NCBI GenBank assembly: GCA_000499405.2
Contig: HG738140.1
Coordinates: 6,804,158-6,868,157 of the forward strand
Reading direction: 5' to 3'
DNA from: Onchocerca volvulus
Lineage: Eukaryota; Nematoda; Chromadorea; Rhabditida; Onchocercidae
Length of the DNA: 64,000 nucleotides
Made by a program: the position numbers and the translations under genes. Positions 25,081 to 38,156 of this stretch are shown in pieces. Positions within the stretch are counted from its first letter, which is position 1. Each line of letters begins with the position of its first letter. The notes beneath the pieces are model-generated. The model saw only the letters and a program-made list of their open reading frames with translations, did no database searches and was not told the origin of the DNA.

Positions 25081-25415
25081 GTAAATAACAATTATGCCTT
25101 TATTGAAATTATAGTAATCATATCGGATTTATTAGGAATTAATGCGATCATTAAATAGAAGGAAATTAAATTGAATATAATGAAAAAAATTATTGATAAA
25201 AAATTATCAATGTTAATGTGATTGTTGAAGCTAGCGATATACAATACAAAATCAAAAATCGAAATTAATACTTTTCCCTCATTTTTTATCAATAAACAAT
25301 GAATTTGAAGTCCCAAAAAACAGTTTAGTCTAATTTATTATAAAAATCAATAATGAGAAATTTTTTCTTTTTATTTCAATTCATTAGTTTTTGGAATTTT
25401 TCTGCTTTTTTTTTG

Positions 25416-25496
25416 ACCTGACTAATTATTATCATTATTTTACGAATCATTACTGTATGAATTTATTTTTGTCTGATTGATTTTTATTAGTCAGGT
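25416..25496. repeat. Inverted repeat, 11 bp arms
   Basis: ACCTGACTAAT at 25416-25426 and its exact reverse complement at 25486-25496, separated by 59 bp. Confidence 0.6.
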
Positions 25497-27404
25497 TAAA
25501 GTAAATTCATAAAATAATGAATTTTTTTTAAAAAATGAAATATTAGAATTCAATATGACTTTACTGAAATTATTATTTTTAAAAACTTTTCAGAAAAAAA
25601 GAAAAAAACATCTGAATTGAACATCAACTAAATTTTTAGGCATGATTTTTCTTTTCTTCTTTACTTCTTTAAATGATAAATTGGTATTAATATTTTTTTC
25701 TTTCAATTATGAATTGTCATTTTTAAAATTGCTTTGCTCATTATTTTTCACTTACTTATTTGCTCAATTTACATCATTTAAATTTAATTAAAACTATCGA
25801 TCTTTTGCAAGATAATTGACATTTTCGTTTTTGTATTTTCTAACCATTTTCATTTCTATCTCTTATTTTGTCTTTACTCAATTGTAATTTGTTTTATTTT
25901 TAACTGCAGTTCAAATTTTCTCCTATCTTTCAATTTCTATTTCTCGATATTTTACTTTTTTATATTCCTTTATATCTTTCAGGTCTTATTTAGTTTTCTA
26001 AATCATAACATATTTTTAGATATGATAGGAAAGAATTTTTCATAATGGAATTTCATAATTTTTTTCTTAACAGAAATTTTAATTTATTAAATCTTCCAGT
26101 CGGATAAACATTTTAAAATAATGTGATATAATTTGGTGGGAAGGGAGAAAAATTTCTTTTTATTTTGAATTTTTTGTTTTATCTAAAAATGAATTCTTTT
26201 TCTTGAAAAAGAAAAAAAAAATGAATCGCTTTATACCTTATTGTGGCGTGATGATGAAATGAGATATTAAAAGGTTAAAAAAATGGTACTGAAAAAAATT
26301 GGAAAAATGTCAAAGATCAATAAGTGATTACTTTAATTTTTATCATTTTGGCTTCAGTAATTGATAAATTGAATTCCTAACATTTTGAACATTTTCATTT
26401 CCTTGAAAAATTTGTTTAATCATTCGTTGCTATCTATTTATATAATTCAAATTTTGGCTGACGACATTTCTTATCAAATAGCAAAATTTGAATATCGCAT
26501 ATGGATTGATAATTACTTAAATAGAAAGTTTAAATTCATAGCTATTAGCAATAAAATTTCATATAAAATTCCTCTTTTATACTTTGTTTATCAACCATTA
26601 ATAATTCAAGATTTTTATGAAATTAAGGATTAAATAGAATAGAAAAAAGTATTTGTATTACAAATACTTAAATTAATATTTTAATTCTTTCATATTACTT
26701 TTAATACTAATATTATAGAAGAATTAAAACATTAATTTGTATTAAAATATTAATTTCGGAAATTCCTACATCATCTGAAATTATAATGAATGGTTTATTA
26801 CAGTTGAAATGCAACATTTTTGCTTTCATTAATGGTATTTTCAAAAGTTAAATGAAAAATTTAGTGAAGTTCAATTAAAAGGGCAATTAAAAAGAATTTT
26901 CGGTAAATCAGATATGTTTATAAAAAGATAGTTGCATTCTCGAATCGATTCACTATTTCTTATTTCGATTAAAAATGAACACGATGATTAAAATACTTAG
27001 AAAATATGAAAGTTCAGCTAAAAATTAGTAGGAAAATTAGATCAAACACTACTGATGAAAATTATAATCATACTTAAATAATCTGAATTTTACTCAAAAA
27101 GTCAGTTGGGTAAAATGAAAATAATTGTTTAGTAATTTGATCAAACTTTAAATGTTATAACAATAATATGAAGCGATTGAATCAGAAATGCGGAAAATGT
27201 ATATTAGAAAAAAACTGTTGACAATATTCAAGGAGGAAATAATTTTTAGAAATCGATCACAGCGAATTCATTAGTAATCAGTTGTACTGATCAGTAATTT
27301 GCTGGAAATGAAGAAATCGATCAGAAAAATCGAATAGTTATTGAACGAGATGGCAGAATCATTGTATCAGCAATTGGAGATCAGTAAATATTAGCTGCTA
27401 ATAA

Positions 27405-27469
27405 GGAAATCAATCAAATTGCCAGTACAATAAGCTGAGGGAATCAATCAAGTACTAGTACAATAAGCA
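27405..27469. repeat. Two tandem units of about 32 bp
   Basis: GGAAATCAATCAAATTGCC plus AGTACAATAAGC, followed by GGGAATCAATCAAGTACT plus AGTACAATAAGC. Looser copies of GATCAGTAATTTGCTG-type words precede them from 27240. Confidence 0.6.
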
Positions 27470-28220
27470 TTCTTAAACTTCCTGTGTGTGTTATTCTACT
27501 TTATTTATTATCTTAAAAATATTTCGGTCGTTCAAAGATAATTTTTGGATACCATATATCAAGAAATGATAAATCCGAAACTTTTGTAAGGAATACGGCA
27601 AGGAGAAGCGATAATCAAGATTCTTGATAAAGCGCAGAAAAAATTGGACTTGACTTTAGTTCAAAATTATAGAAGACAGTAATGAAACCATTGGAAATGA
27701 TAGATGAGCAAAAAAGAAGCAACAATAAGTTTAAATAATGTATGAGAAAAATTCCATGATTATAATTTAATATTTAAGACGAACAAAAAGGAAAATGTTG
27801 GGAAATGAGAACTCAAAAACAATTGTGAAACTTGCAAGTAATTAATTGAATGATTTGAATTATTCTAATTATCATTGCCTGAATCTTAATAATGATTCAC
27901 GATGATGGCAATTTTGGGAAAGTTTTTCTGAAAAGCAACAATCTTTTTCCCTTCAGTAGCAATGTTCTCATAGGAATTTGCATAAATGATCTTGAAACAT
28001 TCAGAAATTCAATTATCTTTTTTGCTATTTGAAAGCAAATACATTATAAGATATTCGAAATAACGATATTGGCCAAAAACTATAATAATGATTCTAATGC
28101 CTTTTAATTAGTGATAAAAATTCCTTTTCTTTTTTGTTTTTTTTTTTTTTTTTAAATGAAATCCTATCGCTAATAAAAAAGTTGAAAAGTTTCGAATGAG
28201 AAAAATTTATAGAATTTAAA

Positions 28221-28470
28221 GCTGATTTACATCGGGCTCCTTTTGATCTTTCGGAATGTGAAAATGAGTTAGTGAGGAGCTTTTATGTGAAGTATTTTAG
28301 TGTTGCTTTTATTGCTTTATCTTTAGGTGAGTATAGTAACTTGCTTTATTTTAAGTATTTAATTTCCAGTTTGTTTTTTAGTATAAGTTTTTTTTTCTTT
28401 TTTTCATATTGTTGTCTGTTTAGTTATTTCTTCTCGCAGGGCTTATCCTCATGTGGAACGAATGTTAAGG
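28221..28470 (+). pseudogene. nad1: Nuclear mitochondrial insertion: fragment of NADH dehydrogenase subunit 1
   Basis: The frame at 28221 reads ADLHRAPFDLSECENELV, then a tyrosine- and leucine-rich stretch with SLGEYSNLLYF. This is the conserved loop and following membrane segment of complex I subunit ND1 (N-R-A-P-F-D-x-x-E-x-E-S-E-L-V-S-G-F-x-V-E-Y, then L-G-E-Y-x-N-x-L). The codon after ELV is AGG: arginine by the nuclear code, but serine by the invertebrate mitochondrial code, as the family requires. After about 60 codons the original frame is lost and the next ND1 motif, RAYPHVERM, resumes in another frame (28436-28468), so the copy is frameshifted and dead. T-rich codon use matches nematode mtDNA. 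A bacterial nuoH origin is less likely given LGEY and the AGG. Confidence 0.8.
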
Positions 28471-29365
28471 TAACTTGAAGTTATAAGAGAGAATTCGAAT
28501 ATTTAGAAAATCCTTTCCGATAAAGGAAAAATATTTAAATATATCTATTCAATTCTATAATCGATCATAAAATGAATTTAATTTCAAATGACGAATATTT
28601 GAGAAATATAATGAGATACAGACTAGTTTAAATGATGACTTGAAATTTGAATGATCATATTTGAAATTGCAAATTAACATAACCTAATTGTTAATTCATT
28701 GTGTAAAAAGTAAAAAATAATATTTTAAATTGTATTATTTTAAATACTTCAAATCGACAAAAAAACTAATACTTTAAGTTAAAAAAATGCAATATTTCAA
28801 ATCGACAAAAAATGATTGGTGCAAATGGAAATTATTTCATTTAGAATTTAAGTTAACTGTAGATTAGAAAAAAAAAAAAAAGAAAAAAATGGAAAATAAT
28901 CAAAACTAGTTTGAAATGACGAATTCTTTGGTCTTCGGATGATTAACTATGAAACTTAACAAAAATTTGAAAACAAATTAACCAATCGAACATGAGCAAA
29001 TTTAATTATAATTTTAATACGAAGCAATATTTAGGTGACATTCGCTCTAGACAACTTTTATTATTTTAGTGATTTTAATAAAAACTCTAATAAATTGATT
29101 TTTGAAAAAACATTTTTTTTTTTTTGTAAATCCATTTTGTTTTCTTAAAAAATAAAGAAAAATGGGAATGTGAAGTACAGAAAAAGTAAAATTCTTCCAT
29201 TTTCTCAAAAGAAAAAAAGTCAAAAATAACCAAAACTTTTCTTTTCAGTAATTTTTTTTTTTAGAATCGACGATTGATTGTTTTCAATTTTTTATTAAGA
29301 GTTCCGAAGTTTTCGATTTTCTTCAACTAAATCTCATCGGTATGATAATAGATTTATAGAGATGA

Positions 29366-29455
29366 AATTTCTTGCTAATAATTTCGAAATAATTGTTAAT
29401 CTAATGGAAATTATTTTTAGAATTTTCTAGGCTATTATTTTATTAGCAAGAAATT
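29366..29455. mobile_element. Fold-back element with perfect 16 bp arms
   Basis: AATTTCTTGCTAATAA at 29366-29381 and its exact reverse complement at 29440-29455, with a 58 bp spacer. No target-site duplication seen; it may be a decayed MITE. Confidence 0.4.
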
Positions 29456-29515
29456 CCGTCTTTTTATCGCCAAATTTTTCTCTAACATTTATTCTATTTG
29501 TTATTTCTTATTTAT

Positions 29516-29871
29516 CTCAGATAAATTTTGAAAAAGCATAGACAAAGACGGTAAACGATTGATAAGCTTAGATTAAATTAATCACTTAGATAGCAGTTAC
29601 AACTGATCAAGATATTTTCACTGTCTTATCAACTGTCTTAGATAAATTGTGAAAAAAGATAAGAATAAGTGTCAAATGATTGATAAGCTTAGGTCAAATT
29701 TAATCAGTTAGATAGTAGCTCTAGCTAATCATGGCATCTTTTCCTATTTTATCGTTTGTCTCAGATAGATTTTGGAAAGTGATAAGAATAAGAAACTGGA
29801 TAATCAATTGAAAGAGTTAAGAAAAATTGTAATCAACTAATAAGCTTAGGTTGTATTTGATAAGATGGAAT
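29516..29871. repeat. Tandem repeat, three units of about 122 bp
   Basis: Units start at 29516, 29637 and 29760 with CTCAGATAAATTTTG or CTTAGATAAATTGTG. They then carry GATTGATAAGCTTAGGT, AATTTAATCAGTTAGATAG and a closing TTATCAACTGT-type word. The third unit is rearranged and shorter. Confidence 0.8.
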
Positions 29872-31933
29872 GTAAGACAGATTACATATGAATTATGTTT
29901 ATATCTGTAAGAAATTTAAGATTTAATAAATGAAATTTAAATTGTCTTCTAGTAACCAATTCATTTTGCTTTAGTTTTATAGTTAAACTACAATTTTCGT
30001 GCGAAACTTTCATAGCTCGCAAAAAAATATTGCGATATTTTTTTTTCTTTTTTTTGGCAAATTAAAATATAACAATGATAGAAATTGTGAAAGATTTTGA
30101 TCAAAATAAAATTATTTTATAGTCATTATTTGATGAATTCGCAACATTTTTTTTTTCGTATTTCATAATTTCTGAAGAAAATTTTCTATAATTATAATCA
30201 AAATCAAATTAAATATATACATTTCATATATTTTTTAAGTTTCAGATAAAAAAACTTCGTTTTTTAGAAATTTTATAACTTAACAAATAAAAAAAAAAAC
30301 TTTTAACTTTATTGCTCTTTTCCCTTATCAGTACTGAATAGATAGATATAACATTTCTTCTAAAAATCTAAACCAACAATTTGATAATCATTTTATGATA
30401 TTACTACTATTTATTCTCTTTTATGTCTCTTATTGTTCCTTTATTTGTTTACTATTTGATAATTAATCTTTGTCACATTTTGTTTGTTTATTGCTTTCTG
30501 TTGAATCGATTTAATTCAGAGAATTTATGCTTTATACATTCTTCCATCCTTTTTATTTTCAAATATTCTAAATTTTTAAATATATTCCAATGGAATATAA
30601 CGTTTCGTTCTTCTCGTTTTACCCATTTTTTCTTTTTTTTTTTTTCGTTTTGAAATGATTTCAATTTCAATTTTAATCAAAAATCATCATTTTTTATAAT
30701 TAATATTAACTTTTACCGGATATATATGTATTTATATATGCGTCGCATTGAAATAATTTTCTTTCTTTTTCCAATTCAATATAAATGAATTTATACAAAT
30801 AAATGTAAATCCATTACCGTATTTCGTAAAATATTAAGTTCAATTTCCGGTAAAAGTCAGTTATTAACTAGTGAAAGATTGAAAAAGGAAAAAAAAATGA
30901 TGGAAAAAGAAAGCCATTCTTCTGGAAAAAATTACGCGTAATAATATATCAAATATTTTCATAGATTAATGTCTTTTTATTAGTCATATAATTTTCAACA
31001 TTCTGGAATTTTCGCAACATTTCACAATCGATTTTAAAATTTCCGAAATTTCATCATTTTTGAAATTATTATTGGATATCAATCGATTGGTGTGATTGAA
31101 TCAGATTAAAAAATGAAAAATCAATTTTTCCCTCTTTCTTGTTTTCTCCGTTAGATAATTTTAGTTTTTATTTTTATGACACCAATTTTGGAATAATCCC
31201 ATTTTAATGATCGAACTAAAATGATTGTTATGTTGAATTCAAAAAGTTTTTGCAATTTTTCTCTCTCTAAACTATTAAAAACACTCTTGTTGTCTCCGTT
31301 ACTGAATAGTTCTTGTTGTTTCTATTATTGAATTTGGAATTTAACAAAGTAATTGTCGATAAGCTGTATGAAATAATTCCGCCTGTTTTCAATAAATGGC
31401 ATCTTCTAGTTTGGAATTAAAAGTATTGTCATTTTGTATATATTATTCCCTTTTTTTGCTAAAGTTTTAATTTCCAAGTTTAAATCTTAAATTTATCTGA
31501 ATCCAATTAAAAAAAAAAAAATAGTACAAATCCATAAAGGTAACAATAAATTGTGACAAGCTAATTAAAAATAATTTATTAATTAGTAATAATTATTAAA
31601 ATAATTCATTTATTAAGAAATATTTTCTTTTATAATTTCCTTTTCCAATTTTTTCCATCAATCTTCAACAACTTCATTTACATTTATATTTCTTACTTCC
31701 AGGTTTCTTATCATATTACATCAAATTTCTTCTCATATTTTTTGCTCTTCTTTTAAAATTTAAAGCGTGAATTTTAATTTTAAAAATTTTCGTTTTCTGA
31801 AAAATTTTTCTTTTCCTCATGCAATTGAATTTATTTTTCTGAAATTCAGTAAATTTCGATTCTTTTTTTGCTTTTCAAGTTATTATAATAGGAAAATTAG
31901 AGTTGCTCATGGATAAATTACACTCCCTTATTA

Positions 31934-31965
31934 AGCTTATTTTACGTAAACACGCAAAATAAGCT
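31934..31965. repeat. Short hairpin, 13 bp stem, 6 nt loop
   Basis: AGCTTATTTTACG (31934-31946), loop TAAACA, CGCAAAATAAGCT (31953-31965); one mismatch in the stem. Function unknown. Confidence 0.6.
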
Positions 31966-33276
31966 CAATTAGTAAGCATTTATTTTCCAAACAAAGCATT
32001 TTTGCATTTTTTATTTGATAGAATACTATAATAGCATCGTCTAGGTGTATTTACAAATTTTAGTCTCGCTTATTAGACATAAATATTTCTTTCAATAATC
32101 AATATTTTATAATTTATTGCATTTGCTACCAATTTTTAGGTTTTAAATTGAATTTTGAAATTTAAATTTTTGCTGCCGATTTCTTTTCCGATCGTCTCAT
32201 AACCATAGCAATATATAAATAATTAGAACTCCAAAAATAAAATATTTCAATATTAACTTCTCCTTTTTTCTCAAAATTTTTACTTTTTTCATAATTTTTA
32301 AAACTTCATTATAATTTTTTTCTTTATTATAGTTTCTAAAAATAGTTTATAATATTTTATTTTTAAATAGATTTTAAACTTTATGCATTGAAAATAATGA
32401 AATCATCGAATTTGTTGATATTTAAATCATAAATGCTAATAAATGTAATTTCGTCAAAAGATAACATTTTTGTTAAACAGTAATTATTCCAATTATTAGA
32501 AATCGTTTTTTCTAGCAAATTCATACTTTGGTATCACATCTTATCAGATTGATAACAAATGATAACAACTGTTTACAATTAATTGCAATTTATTCAAATG
32601 AATTCGACAATTAATCAATAATTGCTTCGGTTATCATTAGTACAGCTTAGTAAGCTGATATTTGGACTGTTTTGACATCATTTACTACCACTATAATCCA
32701 GCAATAACAATTATTATTTCTATTAAAACTATCAATCATTACTGTTATTGCTATTATCATTATTACTTTTTATTATCACTATTATCAACTCCAAATAATC
32801 ACTGATAATTTTGTGATATTAGCATTTTGTCGGAATTATTATTGCATATTTTTGTTCAAAAACAAAATACAAGAAAAAAAAAACAAACAAACAAACAAAA
32901 CGAAAGGTTGATTTCGACAAATTTTTGCGAAAACTTGTGAAATTAAAAATTCCGCGAAATTTAGATGCGACGACTCAAAGATTTCTGCTCATCATCATAC
33001 AATTTTTTTGACGATTTATTCCATAAAACAACAGGTTTGTTTTATAATATATATATTCTTTATACTTTTTTTTCTAATTACAAATTTTTTCTTTTTAAAA
33101 TTTAAAAATTATAAAAATATAAAATTAAAATTTTCTCAAATATTATGTTTGCCCACGTAATATGCCCGTTTAATTTCTACAATTAATTATTTACTGATTT
33201 TGAAATGAAAAAATCTAACAAAAAAATTGCAAATGATAATAAACTAATTATTATCATAAAGCAATTAACTGATACG

Positions 33277-33506
33277 GATACGATTCTGTTATGATTCCTT
33301 CTTATCGATACTATTCTGATTCTTCCCATCGATACTAGTTCTGATTCAATACTACTATTCTGATTTTTCCTAATCGATACTATTCTGTTTTCTTCTAATC
33401 GATATTATTCTGATTCCTTCCCATCAGTATTATCATTTGCTATCAATTTAAGGGTTATCAGTGATTACTATCACTTGATATCAGTTTAAAGGTTATCAGT
33501 GGTATT
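33277..33506. repeat. Two adjacent tandem arrays (about 24 bp and 38 bp units)
   Basis: 33277-33425 repeats GATACTATTCTGATTCTTCC with CATC or TAATC joints, about six copies. 33431-33506 holds two copies of a 38 bp unit with CACTTGATATCAGTTTAAAG and GTTATCAGTG. Confidence 0.75.
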
Positions 33507-33552
33507 AACATTGATTATATATAATATATTATTGATAATCATTGTATATGCA

Positions 33553-33595
33553 GCGATGGAGTGCTTTTAAACTTTTTCAAATCAACTGGAACAAA
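33553..33595 (+). CDS. Weak candidate 43-base exon
   Basis: Lies between the acceptor ATATGCAG and the donor AAAT|GTAAGAG at 33596. Open as RWSAFKLFQINWNK (phase 0) or DGVLLNFFKSTGTN (phase 2). The splice sites are good and the size is plausible for a nematode exon, but no family is recognised and the phase does not fit the 13820 donor. Confidence 0.22.
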
Positions 33596-34505
33596 TGTAA
33601 GAGATTAGTAAATCTTTTGTCAATCATAAATTTTTTTCTGAAGTTTGCTATATTATTCCATTTAGCGATTTCCGATCTTATTAGTTGCTTTACAGAAATA
33701 AGATTCTGTAATTCAATTTCTTCCTTTTTTTTTGAATTCTTCCGTATTTTTCTGACACATCGAATCAAAGATATTATCAATTTTGGAAATGATTAAACGA
33801 AATGATTAATAAATATTACTTACATTTGAAGCATTTTTAATTATCAGTCAAGTATTCTTTGAGTAATTTGCCAAAATGAATTAGTTCAATATTTCATGGA
33901 AATAGCAAAATAAAAAGAAGAAAACTCAGAGAAAAAAAAGTTGAATGAAAGAGTGAAGTAAGAAGAAAAGAAGAATGAGTGCAATAGTTAAGAAAGGAAA
34001 TCAAATTAGAATTAATGAATTGCATTGTTTTTATGCAAACGAAATTATTCCAAGCTTATTTAAAATATTCTGCTTCAATTGGGAAAAATCTTGTAAAAGA
34101 AGATAAAAAAAAAATTGAATATTTTGCATGAAATTACAATATTTTCACGTATCATACTAAAAGGCACGTATCATACTAAAGAAACTTGATTGTTTCTGAG
34201 AAAAAAAAATTGCGTAATTACCTGAATGATAGTGTAGCATTAATGAGTAAAAAAGTTTCATTTTTTACTTTCAGCAAATTTGATTTGTTTTTTTCTTTTT
34301 TCGATAAAATGAAATTATCAGACAGAAATTTATTATCATTAATTCATTTGAACATATAAATGTAATTTTGGTTTGTCAACTCTGTCAACGACATGATCAA
34401 TAATTGCTCGTCACATATCGAATGGCACAGTGAAAAGACACGATGTGAAGGATGTCGAGAAATTATTTACGAATGAATTTGCAAATAAGCGTATCTTGTC
34501 GTGCG

Positions 34506-34632
34506 TCACATACACACACATACATACATATATAAACACATACACACATACACACATACATGAACGCACACACACACACACACACACACATACGCACACG
34601 CACACGCACACGCAAGCATGCACACAACACAA
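34506..34632. repeat. CA microsatellite with CATA/CGCACA variants
   Basis: ACACACATACATACATATA words, then a pure CA run, then ACGCACACGCACACG. Long open frames here on both strands are repeat artefacts. Confidence 0.9.
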
Positions 34633-34693
34633 ACATGCATGCACATATTGTTGTTGCGGTTATAATTTGGTCGTAATACATTTATTTCTCTAA

Positions 34694-35683
34694 AAAAGGA
34701 TGAAATTTTTTTTTTTTAATTTTTAAAAAATTTTGTCAATTTATACTGTGCTTGAAAAACCATTTCTATGTTTGTTATCGAAATATAGGTATAGAATTTA
34801 AGTTGTTGTTTTTTTAAATCAAAATATAGGAATCGAATTTAAGTATAGTAGTTTTCGGATATAGTTATAGAAAAAAATTTAATTTATAAATCAAAATATA
34901 ATATGTAGAATAGGAATATTTATAATTATGTACTATGAAATATTCTTTTTTAAACTATTTAAAACATAACAATATATTTTAAATTGTAAGTAAAAATATG
35001 TATGATATGTAGCAAAGAAAATATTTAACAAAATGAGTGAATTAAGCAGATATTTGAACAAATAGATAATTAATTATTTATTTAATAGATAGAGCTATGT
35101 TAGCAAGGTTGTCTTCTTCTTCTCAGCATCTTTGTTCTCGATTTAAATTAAATCAATTTTTCGTCTAACGATGAATTTTTGGCAAAATATTTGAGTGTAA
35201 TTTTTTTTTTTAAGTTATATTTATTTTTAGTAAGAAATATATTGCTATTCTAGTAATAAATATGCGAATAATTATAATTAATACTAAAAAATGCTTTTTT
35301 TTTGTTTTTTTTTTTACTATTCAGGAATGGTAATATAATTTAAATTGTAAATATAATATAAAATATAAAAATAGAAATACTTGTAATTAGTTTCTATGAG
35401 TTATTCTTCTTTAACCTTTTCTTTCTTTTTTTTTTTTTTACTTTTTTCAATTATAATTGTCAATTGTTAATGTCATTGCAATTTTTTGCTTTTAACATTT
35501 GAAAAAAAAGATTTTTTTTCCTTTTTTTCAAAATTTTTATCATTACAATGCTAATGATAATAGTAGTGATAGATAGATTGATTGGACATAAAGAGGGGAC
35601 AAAAGGAGATGGAATTGTGGGGGTGGAGGGTTGACAAAAGAGGAGACATTTCAATTTTTTAAAAAAACTTGACATAAGAAAAG

Positions 35684-35714
<31 letters not shown>

Positions 35715-36801
35715 GGAAGGAAGGCATCATGAAGAATGGATGAAATTGGACGGATGGATTGGATGATGAAGTACATTTTTACTGAAAATTCTTCAACTCT
35801 CTTTCAATTCTTTTATTTCAATGTTATTTCAGATTTTATGCCAAAATCATTTCATCATAATTTCTATATTATTACCATTTTCTTTAAAAAGTTTAATTAA
35901 TTAATTTAAGTTTTAAATTTAAATATGAAAATATTGTAATAAGAAAATTGATTTTGTTATTATCATTATTCCATATCATCATTTTGTAATTTCTATATTC
36001 TTGCCTTTTTTTTTTTTTGAAAAATTTAATTATTCAATTTAAGTTTTATGCTTGAATAAGAAAATGATATAATAGAAAAATAAAAATGAGAAGGTTTTTG
36101 ATTTTATTGTTATCATTGTTAAAATGAATAATAATCATTAATATTATAATAATTATTCATTTATCATACAAGTATCGAATTAATATTAGGTAGATTTTTT
36201 TTTTTAATGAAAGTTACTAATTATGCTTAATTTTATCAACTTATTTCATATATTACATTTCAAGTATGAGTAGTCATTTTAATTTTAACTAATCTATTAA
36301 TAACTTATCTTGAATGACGATTATAAATCCATGTAAAAAATATATTGTAAAATTGTAAAGTTGTCTTTTAAGAAATTCAAAAATAACTTTCTTTTCTTTT
36401 CATTGTGGCATTTAACATAACAAAATTATAGCAATTAATTAAAAGATTAAAACAATTGAGCGAATAAGCCAGCAAGTTAAATTAATAAAAATAATTGAAG
36501 CTGAAAAAATTGGAAAAAAAAACAGGATTTATGCCTTGGGTACATTAAGTTCTTATTTTCTATTTTATAATCATTTTCTTATGTTGAATTATTCCAGTCT
36601 AGTGAGAATGAATTATCTAAAATTTAAGCTTAAAGATTTCGATTATATTTCATGCGATTAAGGCAAGAAACAGCAACATAATAATGCTAACAATATTAAG
36701 AAAATAATAATAATAATAATCAATAATAATAATAATCAATAATAATAATAATCAATAATAATAATAATCAATAATAATAATAATCAATAATAATAATAAT
36801 C

Positions 36802-36851
<50 letters not shown>

Positions 36852-38116
36852 TAATAATAATGATAATAATAATAATAATAATGATAATAATAAGAATAAT
36901 GATAATAATAATAATAATGATAATAATAAGAATAATGATCATAATAATAATAATGATAATAATAAGAATAATGATAATAATAAGAATAATGATAATAATA
37001 ATAATAATGACAATAATAATAATAATAATAATAATAAATAATAATAAAAATAGTAATTGTAAAGTAATTGGGTATAATAATACTTAAAAAATAATCTCTC
37101 ACTACATTTTTTTACTTATCTAATACTAATGAAAGCGACGAATTATTCGATATATTCTTTTAGAAGCATTTCATGAAACAAAATTACCAATCTTTGTGTT
37201 TCCTAAAAATTTTTCTCAACTATTTTTCAGAATTTTTGAATATACTAGTCATATCATATTATAATATCATGTTTTGTCAATTTCTCAAAGTGAGCTTACC
37301 ATATCATGATATACTTTCTTTTTAACAATTCCAATTTCAACATTGCAAAGATCCAATAACTAGATAATGGAAGTTTTCTTTTTTTTTTTTCGATTTTTTT
37401 TTCTTTTCAATCAATTTTTTTGTATGATTGAAATTGTAAAGTACATCAAAACAAATTTTGGGAAATATTCTTTTTTTTTTTCTTGCCGAAAGATTTGGAG
37501 TATTTTTGTACTTTTTCATTTTATTAGCAAATACCTGTTAGAACGAAAATAAAAATAGAAATTTTTAGTTTTGCTTTTTGGATAAATTTTGTTGTGAATT
37601 ATTAATTGCTAAAATAGAATAAAAACAGTGCGATTCATTTAGTAATGATGATAACAATAATAATAGTGATAATGATAATTACATAGCATCCGTTAAGTTA
37701 ATTTTAGTGAATATCTAAATATGATAATAATAATAGTGATAATGAATATGGTAATAATAATTTCATATAATTTAGTAATATTATCAGATGAATATAATTT
37801 GCTTTCATTCTTGTTAAAATCGATATTTCATCAATTATTTAAGGATTATTTGATGATTATTATTTAATTATTGAATGAGTAGGTAAGAGAAAAAAGGCTC
37901 GAAAAGAACTTTTTTTAAAAATGAGCTTATTTTTTTTTTCCTTTATTCCTCATATTTTCATATTTCATCGTTGACGTGAGTACCTAATGATTACGCAACT
38001 AAATTTAGTATGGCAGATGACAAACTTAATTGTATGATAAAAATTTTCGCAATAGAATAGTTCATGACCTTTTCTCTTTAATTTGTCCATTAATTTATCA
38101 CTGATTCGAATCACTT
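34694..38116. other. AT-rich stretch without genes
   Basis: Mostly A/T runs. Purine-rich at 35590-35720, including a GA microsatellite at 35687-35711, and the large AAT repeat at 36703-37045. Confidence 0.5.
36703..37045. repeat. AAT-based microsatellite and minisatellite
   Basis: Begins with about six copies of an 18 bp unit (five AAT triplets plus CAA), passes into pure AAT, then ATG/AAG variants such as AATAATGATAATAATAAG. Long poly-Tyr and poly-Ile open frames are artefacts. Confidence 0.92.
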
Positions 38117-38156
38117 AATTTTCATTAGTACATTTCCAAATGTACTAATGAAAATT
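38117..38156. repeat. Perfect 19 bp palindrome with a 2 nt centre
   Basis: AATTTTCATTAGTACATTT at 38117-38135, centre CC, then the exact reverse complement at 38138-38156. Could extrude as a cruciform; also compatible with a recent small inverted duplication. Confidence 0.8.

Larger units (their letters stand above)
19165..28220. other. Gene-poor AT-rich stretch
   Basis: Contains tandem repeats listed separately and two weak candidate exons (24204-24302 and 25041-25080). Otherwise poly-A/T-rich DNA with no recognisable gene. A G+C-richer patch at 27240-27700 holds a repeat cluster and a 25-codon open frame with no splice support. Confidence 0.45.
28471..33276. other. Gene-poor AT-rich stretch
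   Basis: No coding exon recognised. Holds the inverted and tandem repeats listed separately. Confidence 0.45.

Noticed and set aside
27592..27685. Open frame GIRQGEAIIKILDKAQKK
   Set aside because: Only 30 codons between stops, no acceptor or donor, and adjacent to a repeat cluster.
28221..28470. Origin from a bacterial endosymbiont nuoH gene
   Set aside because: The L-G-E-Y motif and AGG read as serine fit nematode mitochondrial ND1 better; a search would settle it.
34411..34693. Cys/Val- and Thr/His-rich open frames on both strands
   Set aside because: Mostly CA repeat. The first 25 codons on the plus strand (KRHDVKDVEKLFTNEF) look coding, but no acceptor supports them.
36800..37102. Poly-Tyr and poly-Ile open frames
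   Set aside because: Translations of the AAT/ATG microsatellite.
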